From positions 62,001 through 126,000 of the forward strand of contig JAQYWC010000025.1 in NCBI GenBank assembly GCA_030145245.1: a DNA stretch of 64,000 nucleotides. The letters run 5' to 3'. Source of the DNA: Desulfobacterium sp. (GTDB lineage Bacteria; Desulfobacterota; Desulfobacteria; Desulfobacterales; Desulfobacteraceae). The position numbers and the translations under genes were made by a program. Within the stretch, counting starts at the first letter, position 1. Every line of letters starts with the position of its first letter. Below the pieces are notes generated by a model. The model was given only the letters and a program-made list of their open reading frames with translations. It was not told the DNA's origin and did not search any database. Shown here in pieces: positions 27,044 through 35,855 of this stretch.

Positions 27044-27080
27044 GCAGGCACCATGGCCTTGTTCAGGAGATGGTGCCTGC
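27044..27080. terminator. Hairpin between crotonase gene and speD
   Basis: Perfect 11-bp stem, gcaggcaccat (27044-27054) with atggtgcctgc (27070-27080), 15-nt loop. It is 16 bp after the crotonase stop codon and upstream of speD. The T-rich run (tttgtatcgttattt) lies on the + side, so for the leftward crotonase operon it is an imperfect terminator. Confidence 0.5.
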
Positions 27081-27096
27081 TTTGTATCGTTATTTG

Positions 27097-27858
27097 CTAC
27101 TCCATGGTGGACTGAACAAAGGCGAGGGTGTCCCTGACCTCTTTTTTAAAGAAGCAGTTCAAACCCGGGTGCCAGTCGGTCTCCGTGAGCCGCTTTCGGA
27201 TCTGTTCGCCGGTGGCGTGTCTCAGCTCCTTTTTCAGGCCGATGAAGGGACGGGCCGGGGTGTCGATCCAGAGGGCCACCATGAACTTGGCCGTGTCGAT
27301 CAGCTTGTCCGCATCAACCACCTGGTCGACCATCTCCCGCTCAAGGGCGGTGTGAACGTCGATCATCTCGCCAAAGTACATGACGTCCCGGAACCGCTTG
27401 TCGCTGTCCAGGCCAAAGCGCATCACGGCGCTCTGGGCCGTGGAAAGGGGCACCCCGATCTTGACCTCGGACATGCCCACCTTGATCTTGGGATGGTCGG
27501 TGATGATCCGGTAGTCCGACGCCATGGCAAGGATCAGTCCGCCTGCTGCCGAGTGACCGTTCATGGCGCAGATCACAGGCTTTGGGCAGAGAAAGAGGTC
27601 CAGAAGCACTTTGTCCGCATAGGTGAGGAACTCCACGGCCTGGTCGAGTTCCTCAAATCCCATGAAGGTATAGAGGTCGAACCCGCTGGAAAAAAAGCGG
27701 CCGTTACCGGTGAGGATAAGGCCCTTGATGGTCTCATCGGTTGTTACCTGCTCCACAGCCGCCTGGAGCTGGTCCAGTGTTTCACGGGTGATGGAGTTTG
27801 TTTTACCGTTGGTAAGGGTTGCAATGAGAATCTGATCATCCAGTCGAGTTTCCAGCAT
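27097..27858 (-). CDS. Enoyl-CoA hydratase/isomerase (crotonase) family protein
   Basis: Crotonase-fold protein of 253 residues acting on an acyl-CoA thioester. Oxyanion-hole segments are FFSSGFDL and GHSAAGGLI. The MSEVKIGVPL segment carries a Glu at the usual first catalytic position, while the second Glu of classical hydratases is not evident. This looks more like an isomerase or an atypical member than a standard hydratase. It ends an operon with OadB-like and gamma-like subunits (24-bp gap), so a role around a CoA-ester decarboxylation is plausible. Confidence 0.78.
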   Translation of the reverse strand: MLETRLDDQILIATLTNGKTNSITRETLDQLQAAVEQVTTDETIKGLILTGNGRFFSSGFDLYTFMGFEELDQAVEFLTYADKVLLDLFLCPKPVICAMNGHSAAGGLILAMASDYRIITDHPKIKVGMSEVKIGVPLSTAQSAVMRFGLDSDKRFRDVMYFGEMIDVHTALEREMVDQVVDADKLIDTAKFMVALWIDTPARPFIGLKKELRHATGEQIRKRLTETDWHPGLNCFFKKEVRDTLAFVQSTME

Positions 27859-27882
27859 GGTTAAACCTCCGTATAAGTGTTG

Positions 27883-29010
27883 TTAGGACATAAAACTCCA
27901 AAGAACGCCTGCTGCGATGGCAGAGCCGATAACACCGGATATGTTGGGTGCCATGGCGTGCATGAGCAGGAAGTTTGTGGGATCTTCCCGCTGGCCCACC
28001 ACCTGGACCACCCTTGCGGAGTCAGGCACGGCAGAGACGCCGGCAGCGCCCAGAAGCGGGTTGATCTTCTCTTTCAGGAACAGGTTCATGAACTTTGCAA
28101 AGAGAAGGCCGCAGGCCGTTGCCACGCAAAAGGAGAGGGCGCCGAGGAAGAAGATACCAACGGACTTGGTGGTGAGGAACACATCCCCCTGGGTGGAGGC
28201 ACCCACGGTAACGCCGAGCAGGATGGTCACCGAGTCGATGATGGATGTTCTTGCCGCAACGGCAAGCCTTTCAGTAACCACCGCCTCTTTCAAAAGGTTG
28301 CCAAAGCAGAGCATACCCAGGAGGGGCAGGGCCGCCGGCGCCAGAAAGCAGCAGAGCAGGAATGCGACGATGGGGAAGAGCATTTTTTCCCGTTTGGATA
28401 CTTCCCTGGGCTCTTCCATGCGGATGAGCCGCTCTTTTCTCGTGGTTAAGAGCCGCATGATGGGCGGCTGGATCACGGGCACAAGTGCCATGTAAGAGTA
28501 CGCTGCCACGGCAATGGGGCCGATGAGTGTGGGGGCAAGCTTGGCGGTCAGGAAGATGGCCGTGGGGCCGTCGGCGCCGCCGATGATGCCGATGGATGCG
28601 GCCTCATGGGGGGTGAATCCCAGGGCCAGGGCACCCAGAAAGGTGATGAATATGCCTGCCTGGGCCGCTGCGCCCAACAGCATGAGCACGGGCCGGGCCA
28701 GCAGGGTCGAGAAATCGGTCATGGCGCCGATGCCAAGGAAGATCAGGGGTGGATAGACCCCCTGGGTCACTCCCATGTAAAGATAGTGAAGAACGCTGTT
28801 GGTTTCATAGATGCCAAGTCCAAGGCCCTTGAAAACCGGGATATTTCCCATGAGCATTCCAAATCCGATGGGCACCAGCAAAAGGGGTTCGTAATCTTTT
28901 GCAATGCCAAGATAGATAAAGACCATTCCCACAAGGATCATGATGATGTTGCGGTAGTCGCACAAAAAGAAACCTGTGTTGTGAAAAAAATCTAGAAAAA
29001 GAGTCTCCAT
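27883..29010 (-). CDS. Na+-translocating decarboxylase beta subunit (OadB/GcdB family)
   Basis: Membrane subunit that in this family decarboxylates carboxybiotin and pumps Na+ outwards. Family motifs are clear: the early GFGMLMGNIP, the GIIGGADGPTAIF helix region and YSYMALVPVIQPPIMR. 375 residues, normal length. It sits between a gamma-like gene (39 bp) and a crotonase gene. No carboxyltransferase alpha subunit or biotin carrier lies in the window, so these must be elsewhere or the subunit works in another setting. Confidence 0.9.
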   Translation of the reverse strand: METLFLDFFHNTGFFLCDYRNIIMILVGMVFIYLGIAKDYEPLLLVPIGFGMLMGNIPVFKGLGLGIYETNSVLHYLYMGVTQGVYPPLIFLGIGAMTDFSTLLARPVLMLLGAAAQAGIFITFLGALALGFTPHEAASIGIIGGADGPTAIFLTAKLAPTLIGPIAVAAYSYMALVPVIQPPIMRLLTTRKERLIRMEEPREVSKREKMLFPIVAFLLCCFLAPAALPLLGMLCFGNLLKEAVVTERLAVAARTSIIDSVTILLGVTVGASTQGDVFLTTKSVGIFFLGALSFCVATACGLLFAKFMNLFLKEKINPLLGAAGVSAVPDSARVVQVVGQREDPTNFLLMHAMAPNISGVIGSAIAAGVLWSFMS

Positions 29011-29049
29011 ATGTTTGCCTCTGCTTGCTACTCGTTTGAGTGGTTTTGT

Positions 29050-29472
29050 CTATGAAACGAATCGATCAAACGCTTCTCTGTTAAAAAGATAGTGACCCTG
29101 GTGGTCGGGTTCGATGATCCGTGCCTTCAGCAGGTGCTCAAGGCTTGAGTGGGGGCGTTCAAGGCCGCTGATCGTGGCCAGGTGGAGAAGGCGCTGAAGG
29201 GAGAACGCATCGTCCATGGTGTTGATCAGCAGGTGGAACTGGCGTGCCGACGCCTTCTCTTTGGTTGTAAATGGCGGAAGTTCCTGTTTCGGGGCTTCCA
29301 CAACCTTTTTCTTGAACAGCTGGATGTTGTTTCGGTTGTCCCAGAGATCCAGAAGCTTGTGGATCCGGGAGATGGACAGGGAGAGGAGCACAAGGCCTGT
29401 GAAGACGATGGATACGCCCACGGCTGAGATCGCCCATCCGTTGTATTTTGCTATTGCTTCTATTCCGTACAA
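29050..29472 (-). CDS. OadG-like small membrane subunit with extra C-terminal domain
   Basis: The open frame reaches 29562, but a TTG at 29472 preceded by GGAGG at 7-base spacing is the likely start, giving 140 residues. A single TM helix near residues 13-35 is followed by a charged linker as in decarboxylase gamma subunits. The C-terminal 70 residues (ISGLERPHSSLEHLLKARII region) look helical, like a small winged-helix-type domain, which standard OadG lacks. It precedes the beta-subunit gene, supporting a gamma role, but the homology is weak. Confidence 0.62.
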   Translation of the reverse strand: MYGIEAIAKYNGWAISAVGVSIVFTGLVLLSLSISRIHKLLDLWDNRNNIQLFKKKVVEAPKQELPPFTTKEKASARQFHLLINTMDDAFSLQRLLHLATISGLERPHSSLEHLLKARIIEPDHQGHYLFNREAFDRFVS

Positions 29473-29486
29473 GATCTTACCTCCGC

Positions 29487-29936
29487 TTAGTAGTGATACT
29501 CGGTGTCCGGAGACGCCTCTTTTTCCACAAAGGGAAGGGTCTCTGTCAGAAAGGAGTGCCACTGGTGCATGATGGTTTCTGCCAGGGCCGAGTCTTCTTG
29601 GATAAGAGCGATGAAGTCGTCCCGCTTGATGGCCAGCACTTCGCCCCGGGTCAGGGAGATCACGGTGTTGATGTATTCTCCCTTTGACGAAAGCAGCTCC
29701 ATGCCGATGAAATCGCCGGGGGTTTCCATTACCGCAGTTTTTCCGTCAGCCATTGCGATGAGCAGGGTTCCTGATCCCAGGATAAAAAATTGGGTCGCCT
29801 TTTCTCCGCTGGTTGCAAGTGTTTCTCCCTCTTGGATGTCCCGTTTTTCCATGAGCGATCCAATTCGTTTCAGATCGTTTGGTGCGAGGGAGCTGAAAAT
29901 AGTGCCTTTTTCAAGAATCTTTAATTCTTCAGACAT
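29487..29936 (-). CDS. Stand-alone cyclic nucleotide-binding domain protein
   Basis: 149-residue protein made of one Crp/cNMP-type beta-roll (ATQFFILGSGTLLIAM and TPGDFIGMELLSS segments) without a DNA-binding domain. The phosphate-binding cassette is not canonical (no GELALL-x-RAAT), so nucleotide binding is uncertain. It starts the leftward operon with the decarboxylase-like membrane subunits (14-bp gap), suggesting a regulatory or assembly role for that complex. Confidence 0.75.
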   Translation of the reverse strand: MSEELKILEKGTIFSSLAPNDLKRIGSLMEKRDIQEGETLATSGEKATQFFILGSGTLLIAMADGKTAVMETPGDFIGMELLSSKGEYINTVISLTRGEVLAIKRDDFIALIQEDSALAETIMHQWHSFLTETLPFVEKEASPDTEYHY

Positions 29937-30112
29937 GGTTTCCCCGTTTTGTTGATAGAATGGTGTTAGCGTAATAAAATAATCTTTTAACCATAGATTT
30001 TTTCTTTTGTCGATAAAAAGTTTACTTCTCTTTCTGAGAAATACAGAAGGGGAAACACGGGGGTGTTGCCCGGAATCGCCCTGGTTTTTGCCGCTATTTC
30101 AGATCATTATGG

Positions 30113-30142
30113 TTGACGGAAACGGATAGAATATCGTATTAA
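30113..30142 (+). promoter_or_regulatory. Candidate sigma-70 promoter of the BMP transporter operon
   Basis: TTGACG at 30113-30118 and TATTAA at 30137-30142 are 18 bp apart, about 40 bp before the binding-protein ATG, in an AT-rich leader. The rest of the 246-bp divergent gap shows no gene. Confidence 0.45.
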
Positions 30143-30182
30143 GGTAATTTTATTTAAAATTAATTTTATAGGAGTTTACAAA

Positions 30183-31337
30183 ATGCATTTGGTCAAGCGT
30201 TTGCTGGTGTTGTGTTGCTGTCTTGCTCTGCTTTCAGGGGTTGCCTTTGCCAAGGACAAGAAGCTTAAAGCGGGTTTTGTATACGTGGGTCCTGTGGGGG
30301 ATTACGGATTTACCTACGGCCATGACGAAGGACGGCTGTTTGCCGAAAAAGAGCTTCCCTGGCTTGAAACCACCTATATCGAGTCTGTGGCTGAGTCTGA
30401 TTCAGCAAGGATCATCGACCGGTTCATCCAGGAAGAGAAGTGCGATGTGGTTTTCACCACAAGCTTCGGCTACATGGATGACACCATCAAGGCGGGACGA
30501 AAATATCCCAGCAAGACCTTCATGCACTGCTCCGGGTTCAAGAGTGCCAAGAACGTGGGCACCTATTTTGGCGATCTCTACCAGATCTACTACCTGAACG
30601 GCCTCATGGCCGGCGCCCTGACAAAGACCGACAAGATCGGTTATGTGGGCGCATTCCCCATTCCTGAGCTTGTGCGTCACATCAACGCCTTTGCCCTGGG
30701 CATCAAGGCGGTGAACCCCAAGGCCGAGGTGGATGTTCGCTGGACCTATGCATGGTACGGGCCTGACAAGGCCAAAGAGGCTGCCGAGTCCCTCATCGGA
30801 GAGGGATGCGACACCCTGGCCTTTACCGAGGATACCCCGGCCGTGATCGAGGTGGGACAGGATCACACGGAAAAGGGAAAGCAGATCTACTCCTTCAGCC
30901 ATTACAGTCCCATGCAGCCCTATGGAAAGGATTCGGTTGTCTCAGGCCAGCTCATGAACTGGGGCGGCATGTATGTCAAGGTCCTCAAGGCGATCCACGA
31001 CGGTACCTGGACCAACGAGGATGTCTGGTGGCTTGCAGCTGAAGAGGCTGCCATACTTGGCGGCAGCAAGGAGGAGATCATCAATCCCAAGTTTATCGAT
31101 GAACTCAAGTCCATCAAGGTGGATGCCGGGGATCTTGGGAACCTCTCCGTGTATGACCTGGTCCTGAAGCGGTATGCCCAGATGAAACAGGGTGTGGATG
31201 TATTTGATCCCTATGAGGGCCCGATTACCGACAACACAGGCGTCCTGAAGGTCAAGAAAGGGGAGCGGGCTTCCAAGGACGAGCTTCTCAGCATCATGTA
31301 TTTTGTGGACAATATCAAGAGTTCCATCCCTAAATAG
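30183..31337 (+). CDS. BMP family ABC transporter substrate-binding protein
   Basis: Periplasmic binding protein of the Bmp/PnrA (basic membrane protein) family, typically binding purine nucleosides. An N-terminal signal peptide ends at GVAFA; there is no lipobox cysteine. Family segments include KAGFVYVGPVGDYGFTYGHDEG and the IGYVGAFPIPELVRHINAFALG hinge region. AGGAG lies eight bases before the ATG. It is followed by an ATPase and two permeases, completing an importer. 384 residues. Confidence 0.9.
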   Translation: MHLVKRLLVLCCCLALLSGVAFAKDKKLKAGFVYVGPVGDYGFTYGHDEGRLFAEKELPWLETTYIESVAESDSARIIDRFIQEEKCDVVFTTSFGYMDDTIKAGRKYPSKTFMHCSGFKSAKNVGTYFGDLYQIYYLNGLMAGALTKTDKIGYVGAFPIPELVRHINAFALGIKAVNPKAEVDVRWTYAWYGPDKAKEAAESLIGEGCDTLAFTEDTPAVIEVGQDHTEKGKQIYSFSHYSPMQPYGKDSVVSGQLMNWGGMYVKVLKAIHDGTWTNEDVWWLAAEEAAILGGSKEEIINPKFIDELKSIKVDAGDLGNLSVYDLVLKRYAQMKQGVDVFDPYEGPITDNTGVLKVKKGERASKDELLSIMYFVDNIKSSIPK

Positions 31338-31352
31338 GGGATGACATCAACG

Positions 31353-31385
31353 GGGCCGGGATGCATATCCCGGCCCTTTGTTTTT
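31353..31385 (+). terminator. Intra-operon terminator/attenuator
   Basis: A 9-bp stem, gggccggga (31353-31361) with tcccggccc (31368-31376), 6-nt loop, is followed by tttgttttt. It lies between the binding-protein gene and the ATPase gene, so most transcripts should end here and only a fraction continue, giving excess binding protein over transporter. Confidence 0.75.
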
Positions 31386-31395
31386 CAGGAGAGAT

Positions 31396-32910
31396 ATGAG
31401 AAAGATCAAGAAGCTTGAAATGAGAGGAATCTCCAAATCATTTCAAGGCAATCCAGCCAACCGGGATATCAACCTCACGGTGAACTCCGGCGAGATCCTC
31501 GGGCTGCTCGGGGAGAACGGTGCTGGAAAGACCACGTTGATGAACATCCTCTATGGGTTGTACCAGCCGGACAGCGGCCAGATACTGATAAACGACGAAG
31601 AGGTTCGCCTTACCTCCCCCCTTGACTCCATCCACCACGGCATCGGCATGGTGCACCAGCACTTCATGCTGGTCCAGAACCACAGCGTGCTGGAGAACAT
31701 CGCCCTGGGATATGAAAAAACGCCGTTTTTCTTCCCAAAGATCCGAATCCGGGACAAGGTGGTGGAGTTTGCCAGGCGGTTCAACTTTGCCATGGACCCC
31801 ACCATGAAGATCTGGCAGCTCTCTGCCGGGGAGCAGCAGCGGGTGGAGATCATCAAGGCACTGCTGAACGGGGCCGACCTTTTGATCCTGGATGAGCCCA
31901 CATCGGTGCTGACGCCCCAGGAGATAGAGGACCTGTTCCATATTTTGAAGGACATGAAGGCCCAGGGCCACATGGTGATCATCATCACCCACAAGCTCGA
32001 CGAGATCATGGATATCTGTGACCGGGTCACGGTGATCCAGAAGGGAACTGTTGTTGGCAGCGCCGACACCGCCACCATGGACAAACGCTCCCTGGCCCGG
32101 ATGATGATCGGCCGGGAGGTGCTGTTTAACGCGGAGCGGGAGCAGCTGCCCAAGGGCGACACGGTTCTTAAGGTGGACGGCATCACCGTGAAGGGGGACA
32201 AGGGCACCCCGGTGGTGAAAAACATGAGCTTTGAGGTGTATGAGAACGAGATCTTCGGCGTGGCAGGGGTTGCCGGAAACGGTCAGCGGGAGCTTGGCGA
32301 GGCCATCACCGGCATCCGGGCCATTGAAACCGGCCGGGTGGAGGTAAAGGGGGTGGATACCACCAACATGTCCCCCAGGCGCATCTATGACGCCGGTCTC
32401 TCCCATATCCCGGAGGAGAGAATCCGGTTTGGTATCGCGCCCGGGCTTTTTCTCTACGACAACTCCATCCTCAAGCAGCACCACCTCAAGAAATTTTCCA
32501 AGAAACTCTTCCTGGAGTACAGCCAGATCCGGGATCATGCAAAATCCCTGGTGGAAAGCTACCGGGTTTCCACCCACTCCATCGATGTCCAGACAAAGAA
32601 TCTTTCCGGCGGCAATATCCAGAAGCTGATCCTGGGCCGGGAGATCAGCGAAAAACCGCCGTTGCTGGTGGCCTCCCATCCCACCTACGGCCTGGACGTG
32701 GGTGCCACCGAGTACCTGAGGGAGGAGCTTCTGACCCGGCGGCGGGAGGGGGGCGCCATCCTGCTCTTCTCCGAGGATCTGGAGGAGGTGATGAAGCTGT
32801 GCGACAGGATCGCCGTCATGTTTGAGGGCGAGTTCGTCGGCGTCCTTGATTCCGGAGATCCCAGGCTTGCCGACATCGGACTCATGATGGCCGGCTCCCT
32901 GCGGCTTTGA
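31396..32910 (+). CDS. ABC transporter ATPase, two nucleotide-binding domains (nucleoside/BMP type)
   Basis: Double-ABC ATPase of 504 residues. Domain 1 has Walker A GENGAGKTT, signature LSAGEQQRVEI and Walker B LLILDEPT. Domain 2 has a degenerate Walker A (GVAGNGQRE), signature LSGGNIQKL and ASHPTYGLDVG, the usual asymmetry in sugar/nucleoside importers of this class. The ATG at 31396 has CAGGAGAG upstream; the TTG start at 31378 lies inside the terminator tail and is rejected. Confidence 0.92.
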   Translation: MRKIKKLEMRGISKSFQGNPANRDINLTVNSGEILGLLGENGAGKTTLMNILYGLYQPDSGQILINDEEVRLTSPLDSIHHGIGMVHQHFMLVQNHSVLENIALGYEKTPFFFPKIRIRDKVVEFARRFNFAMDPTMKIWQLSAGEQQRVEIIKALLNGADLLILDEPTSVLTPQEIEDLFHILKDMKAQGHMVIIITHKLDEIMDICDRVTVIQKGTVVGSADTATMDKRSLARMMIGREVLFNAEREQLPKGDTVLKVDGITVKGDKGTPVVKNMSFEVYENEIFGVAGVAGNGQRELGEAITGIRAIETGRVEVKGVDTTNMSPRRIYDAGLSHIPEERIRFGIAPGLFLYDNSILKQHHLKKFSKKLFLEYSQIRDHAKSLVESYRVSTHSIDVQTKNLSGGNIQKLILGREISEKPPLLVASHPTYGLDVGATEYLREELLTRRREGGAILLFSEDLEEVMKLCDRIAVMFEGEFVGVLDSGDPRLADIGLMMAGSLRL

Positions 32911-32983
32911 TTAACCTATTGCAAAGTAACACCATTAAACAGCCATGGAAATTCCCATGGGTGTTCATCAGGATAGAAATCAT

Positions 32984-34060
32984 ATGTTAAGAATAAAAGT
33001 CAGTGACAGGGCGACCACCACGGGATTGCGGTCTTTCATGACCAACATCGCCTCCCTGGTTGCAGGACTCTGTGCCATCGGCCTCATCTTTGTTGCCTGC
33101 GGGGTCAACCCCTTTTACGCCATCTCAAAGATCTTTATGGGCTCCTTTGGCTCCATGTACGGGTTCAAGGAGACGGTTACCAAGGCGATTCCCCTCATCA
33201 TCATCGGCGGCGGTCTCACCCTTGCCTTTAGGTCCCGCTTCTGGAACATCGGGGCCGAGGGCCAGCTTCTCATGGGGGCGATCTTCAGCACCTGGGTGGG
33301 GCTTGCCTGGGGGCCGAATCTTCCCTCCTGGGCCATCGTTCCCTTGATGTTTGCCGCCGGATTCCTGGGCGGTGCCCTGTGGGGTCTGATTCCGGCCATC
33401 CTCAAGATCCGCTTCTCCATCAACGAGGTGATCTCGACCCTGATGCTCAATTACATCTGTGCCGAGTTCATGACCCTGCTCATCGTGGGACCGTGGAAGG
33501 GACGGTCCCGGTTCGGGTTCCCCGGCACGGACAATCTTCCGGAATCCGCCATCCTCGGGGTGATCTCAGGCTCCAGGATCCACTATGTCACCCTGATCCT
33601 GGCCCTGGTCTTTGCCGTCATCCTTGCGGTGGTGGTCTACAAGACCCGGTTTGGGTATGAGGTGAGGGTGATTGGAGAGAATCCCGATGCCGGACGGTAT
33701 GCCGGCATCAACTTTTTCAAAACCTCCCTGATCGTCATGGCGGTCAGCGGCGGCATGGCCGGGATTGCCGGGGTCGGCGAGGTGGCGGGCATCCACCATT
33801 ACCTGACCTATCCCGCCTCCATCTCCTCCGGGTACGGGTTCACGGCCATCATCGTGGCCTGGCTTGCCAAGCTCAACCCCCTCTATGCGGTTGTGTCCGG
33901 GCTCTTCTTTGCCGGCATCCTGGTGGGGGGCGATGCCATCCAGATCTCGCTGGGGCTTCCGGCCGCCACGGTTCAGATCGTCAACGGAACCCTGCTGGTC
34001 TTCCTCATCATGGGAGACTTCTTTTTTAAGAACAAAATTACCATACGATGGGGTAAATAG
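32984..34060 (+). CDS. Nucleoside-type ABC transporter permease 1
   Basis: Integral membrane permease of the BPD_transp_2 family with about nine or ten helices. It has the RSRFWNIGAEGQLLMGAI segment typical of the first permease in BMP-type nucleoside importers. The ATG at 32984 (AGGATAG upstream) is favoured over 32945, which lacks a ribosome site. The stop is directly followed by the second permease ATG. Confidence 0.88.
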   Translation: MLRIKVSDRATTTGLRSFMTNIASLVAGLCAIGLIFVACGVNPFYAISKIFMGSFGSMYGFKETVTKAIPLIIIGGGLTLAFRSRFWNIGAEGQLLMGAIFSTWVGLAWGPNLPSWAIVPLMFAAGFLGGALWGLIPAILKIRFSINEVISTLMLNYICAEFMTLLIVGPWKGRSRFGFPGTDNLPESAILGVISGSRIHYVTLILALVFAVILAVVVYKTRFGYEVRVIGENPDAGRYAGINFFKTSLIVMAVSGGMAGIAGVGEVAGIHHYLTYPASISSGYGFTAIIVAWLAKLNPLYAVVSGLFFAGILVGGDAIQISLGLPAATVQIVNGTLLVFLIMGDFFFKNKITIRWGK

Positions 34061-34981
34061 ATGGAAGATGTAATCATATCAGTAGTTCAGCGCACCATGA
34101 TCGCAGGCACCCCGTTGCTTCTGGGAACAGTGGGCGAGGTGATCTGCGAACGTTCGGGAATCCTTAACCTGGGAGTCGAGGGGGTGATGAGTGTGGGGGC
34201 TGTGGTGGCCTTTATCGTCACCTATACCACGGGCAACCCGTGGCTGGGGCTTTTGGCCGCCATTGCGGCGGGCATGCTCATTTCGATGCTCCACGCCTTT
34301 GCCTCGGTGACCCTCCAGGCCAACCAGGTGGTTTCAGGCCTGGCCCTCACCATGATCGGCCTGGGCCTCTCCGGCATGCTGGGCAAACCCTATGTGGGAA
34401 AACCCCTTGCAGTTAAGATGAACGATGTGGCCATCCCCTACCTCTCCGATATTCCCGTGGTCGGACCCATATTTTTTAACCAGACCCCCTTCTTTTACAT
34501 GGCCATACTCCTTGCCTTTGCCGCCTGGTTTTTCCTTGAAAGAACGAGCCTCGGCATCAAGGTCAGATCCACGGGAGAGAACCCCAGGGCCACAGAGACC
34601 CAGGGCGTCAACGTTACCCTGGTTCGCTACATGAGCGTGATGATCGGCGGCGGGTTTTCCGCCATGGCCGGGGCACACCTCTCCACCTCCTACTCCAAAT
34701 CCTGGATCGAGGGGATGACAGCGGGCCGGGGATGGATCGTCATTGCGCTGACCATCTTTGCCCTGTGGAATCCGGGCAGGGCGATTTGGGGCGCCTTTCT
34801 CTTTGGCGGCATCTTCGTGCTCCAGTACCTGCTTCAGCCCCTGGGCATATCGCCTAATTTCCTGGCCATGCTGCCCTATCTGGCAACCCTGGTGATCCTT
34901 TTGGCCGTGAGCCTCAAGGACAGCAAAAAGCTCAACGCACCGGCCATGCTGGGAGAGCCCTACAAACGGGGAGAGCGGTAG
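34061..34981 (+). CDS. Nucleoside-type ABC transporter permease 2
   Basis: Second permease of the importer, 306 residues, about eight or nine helices. The family segment ERSGILNLGVEGVMSVGA is present near the N-terminus. The start codon abuts the preceding stop codon, implying coupled translation and a heterodimeric membrane domain. It ends the operon and is followed by a strong terminator. Confidence 0.88.
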   Translation: MEDVIISVVQRTMIAGTPLLLGTVGEVICERSGILNLGVEGVMSVGAVVAFIVTYTTGNPWLGLLAAIAAGMLISMLHAFASVTLQANQVVSGLALTMIGLGLSGMLGKPYVGKPLAVKMNDVAIPYLSDIPVVGPIFFNQTPFFYMAILLAFAAWFFLERTSLGIKVRSTGENPRATETQGVNVTLVRYMSVMIGGGFSAMAGAHLSTSYSKSWIEGMTAGRGWIVIALTIFALWNPGRAIWGAFLFGGIFVLQYLLQPLGISPNFLAMLPYLATLVILLAVSLKDSKKLNAPAMLGEPYKRGER

Positions 34982-35031
34982 AACAGCTACCGTTGCTTTT
35001 TGTAAGAAAAGCATGAACACTGCACCAATCC

Positions 35032-35071
35032 CGGCCCGGACACAACTCCTTGTGTCCGGGCCGTTTTCTTT
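35032..35071 (+). terminator. Strong intrinsic terminator of the BMP transporter operon
   Basis: A perfect 14-bp stem (35032-35045 with 35050-35063; 4-nt loop ctcc) is followed by ttttctttt. It lies 50 bp after the permease stop codon. Confidence 0.92.
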
Positions 35072-35149
35072 TATACTTTCTTTGACAAAAAACAAGATCC
35101 TATCCTAAAACCTTCACACATATAAAAAACGAAAAATCGTGACAGGAAT

Positions 35150-35326
35150 CTAAGTACTAAAGGATTTCAACCCAAATGGGAGGAACTTTTTGGGGATAAG
35201 GAAGGTTTCCGGCATTTCCAAGGATCAGGCCAGGGAAAACAGGCCTGCTACACCTATGACCAGCACTGGTCCCCAATCGGTCACCAGGTGGTCGCCCGCA
35301 CTCTGTACGACTATCTCGACCGGTAG
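35150..35326 (+). pseudogene. 3' remnant of an SGNH-hydrolase-like gene
   Basis: One frame ending in TAG at 35324-35326 encodes a C-terminal-looking peptide with HWSPIGHQVVARTLYDYL. This matches the block V of SGNH/GDSL hydrolases (D/H-x-W-x-P-x-GH, carrying the catalytic His). A coherent peptide can be followed back to about 35150, but the upstream sequence becomes AT-rich with no start or further domain. It sits between the transporter terminator and the convergent VTT gene, so it is probably a gene tail left by deletion. A better-looking ATG frame at 35190-35420 is a shadow. Confidence 0.5.
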
Positions 35327-35346
35327 AGAGTGGTCAGGTTTCCTGT

Positions 35347-35778
35347 TTATGAGACGGCCAGGACAATGGCCAGGTAGCGAAGGGCCTTTCCGGCTGTTAC
35401 CAGGATCAGGAAGAGGATGAAATTGATTCGCATGACGCCGGCGGCAAAGGTCAGGGGATCCCCGATGACGGGAACCCAGGCAAACAAGAGGCTGACAGCC
35501 CCAAAGCGGTTGAGCCGCCCGGTGGCCCTGGCAAACTCCTTCTCCGTGATGCGGATCACCTTTTTAACAAGGAATTTACTTCCCCACAGCCCCAGGCCGT
35601 AGTTGACCACAGAGCCCAGCACATTGCCGGAGGTGGCAACTGCCATTGTAACCATGGGATCAAAGCCGTTTGCCAGCAGAAGCCCCAGCAATACTTCGGA
35701 ACTCATTGGGAGGACCGTGGCCGCAAGGAACGAGGCGATGAACAGGCCTGGATGGCCAAATTGAATTAAGGTTTCCAT
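35347..35778 (-). CDS. VTT/YqaA-type DedA family membrane protein
   Basis: 143-residue membrane protein of the DedA/SNARE-associated (VTT) superfamily, YqaA branch. It has the FLAATVLPMSSEVLL and FAWVPVIGDPLTFAAG re-entrant segments. Such proteins are linked to lipid scrambling and membrane homeostasis. It lies 77 bp after the prmA-like gene on the same strand. Confidence 0.83.
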   Translation of the reverse strand: METLIQFGHPGLFIASFLAATVLPMSSEVLLGLLLANGFDPMVTMAVATSGNVLGSVVNYGLGLWGSKFLVKKVIRITEKEFARATGRLNRFGAVSLLFAWVPVIGDPLTFAAGVMRINFILFLILVTAGKALRYLAIVLAVS

Positions 35779-35855
35779 ATTATTCGGGAACGCCCATTGG
35801 ATAATGACCTTGTTGTGGAAGAGGGGGGGAACTTATAATTTTAGGGGCGTCCCCC

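Noticed and set aside
26887-27864. 325-codon + strand frame opposite the crotonase gene
   Set aside because: Its composition is that of an antisense frame and it crosses a hairpin and the crotonase gene.
35190-35420. 76-codon + strand frame
   Set aside because: Runs out of frame with the SGNH-like remnant and over the VTT gene; no homology features.
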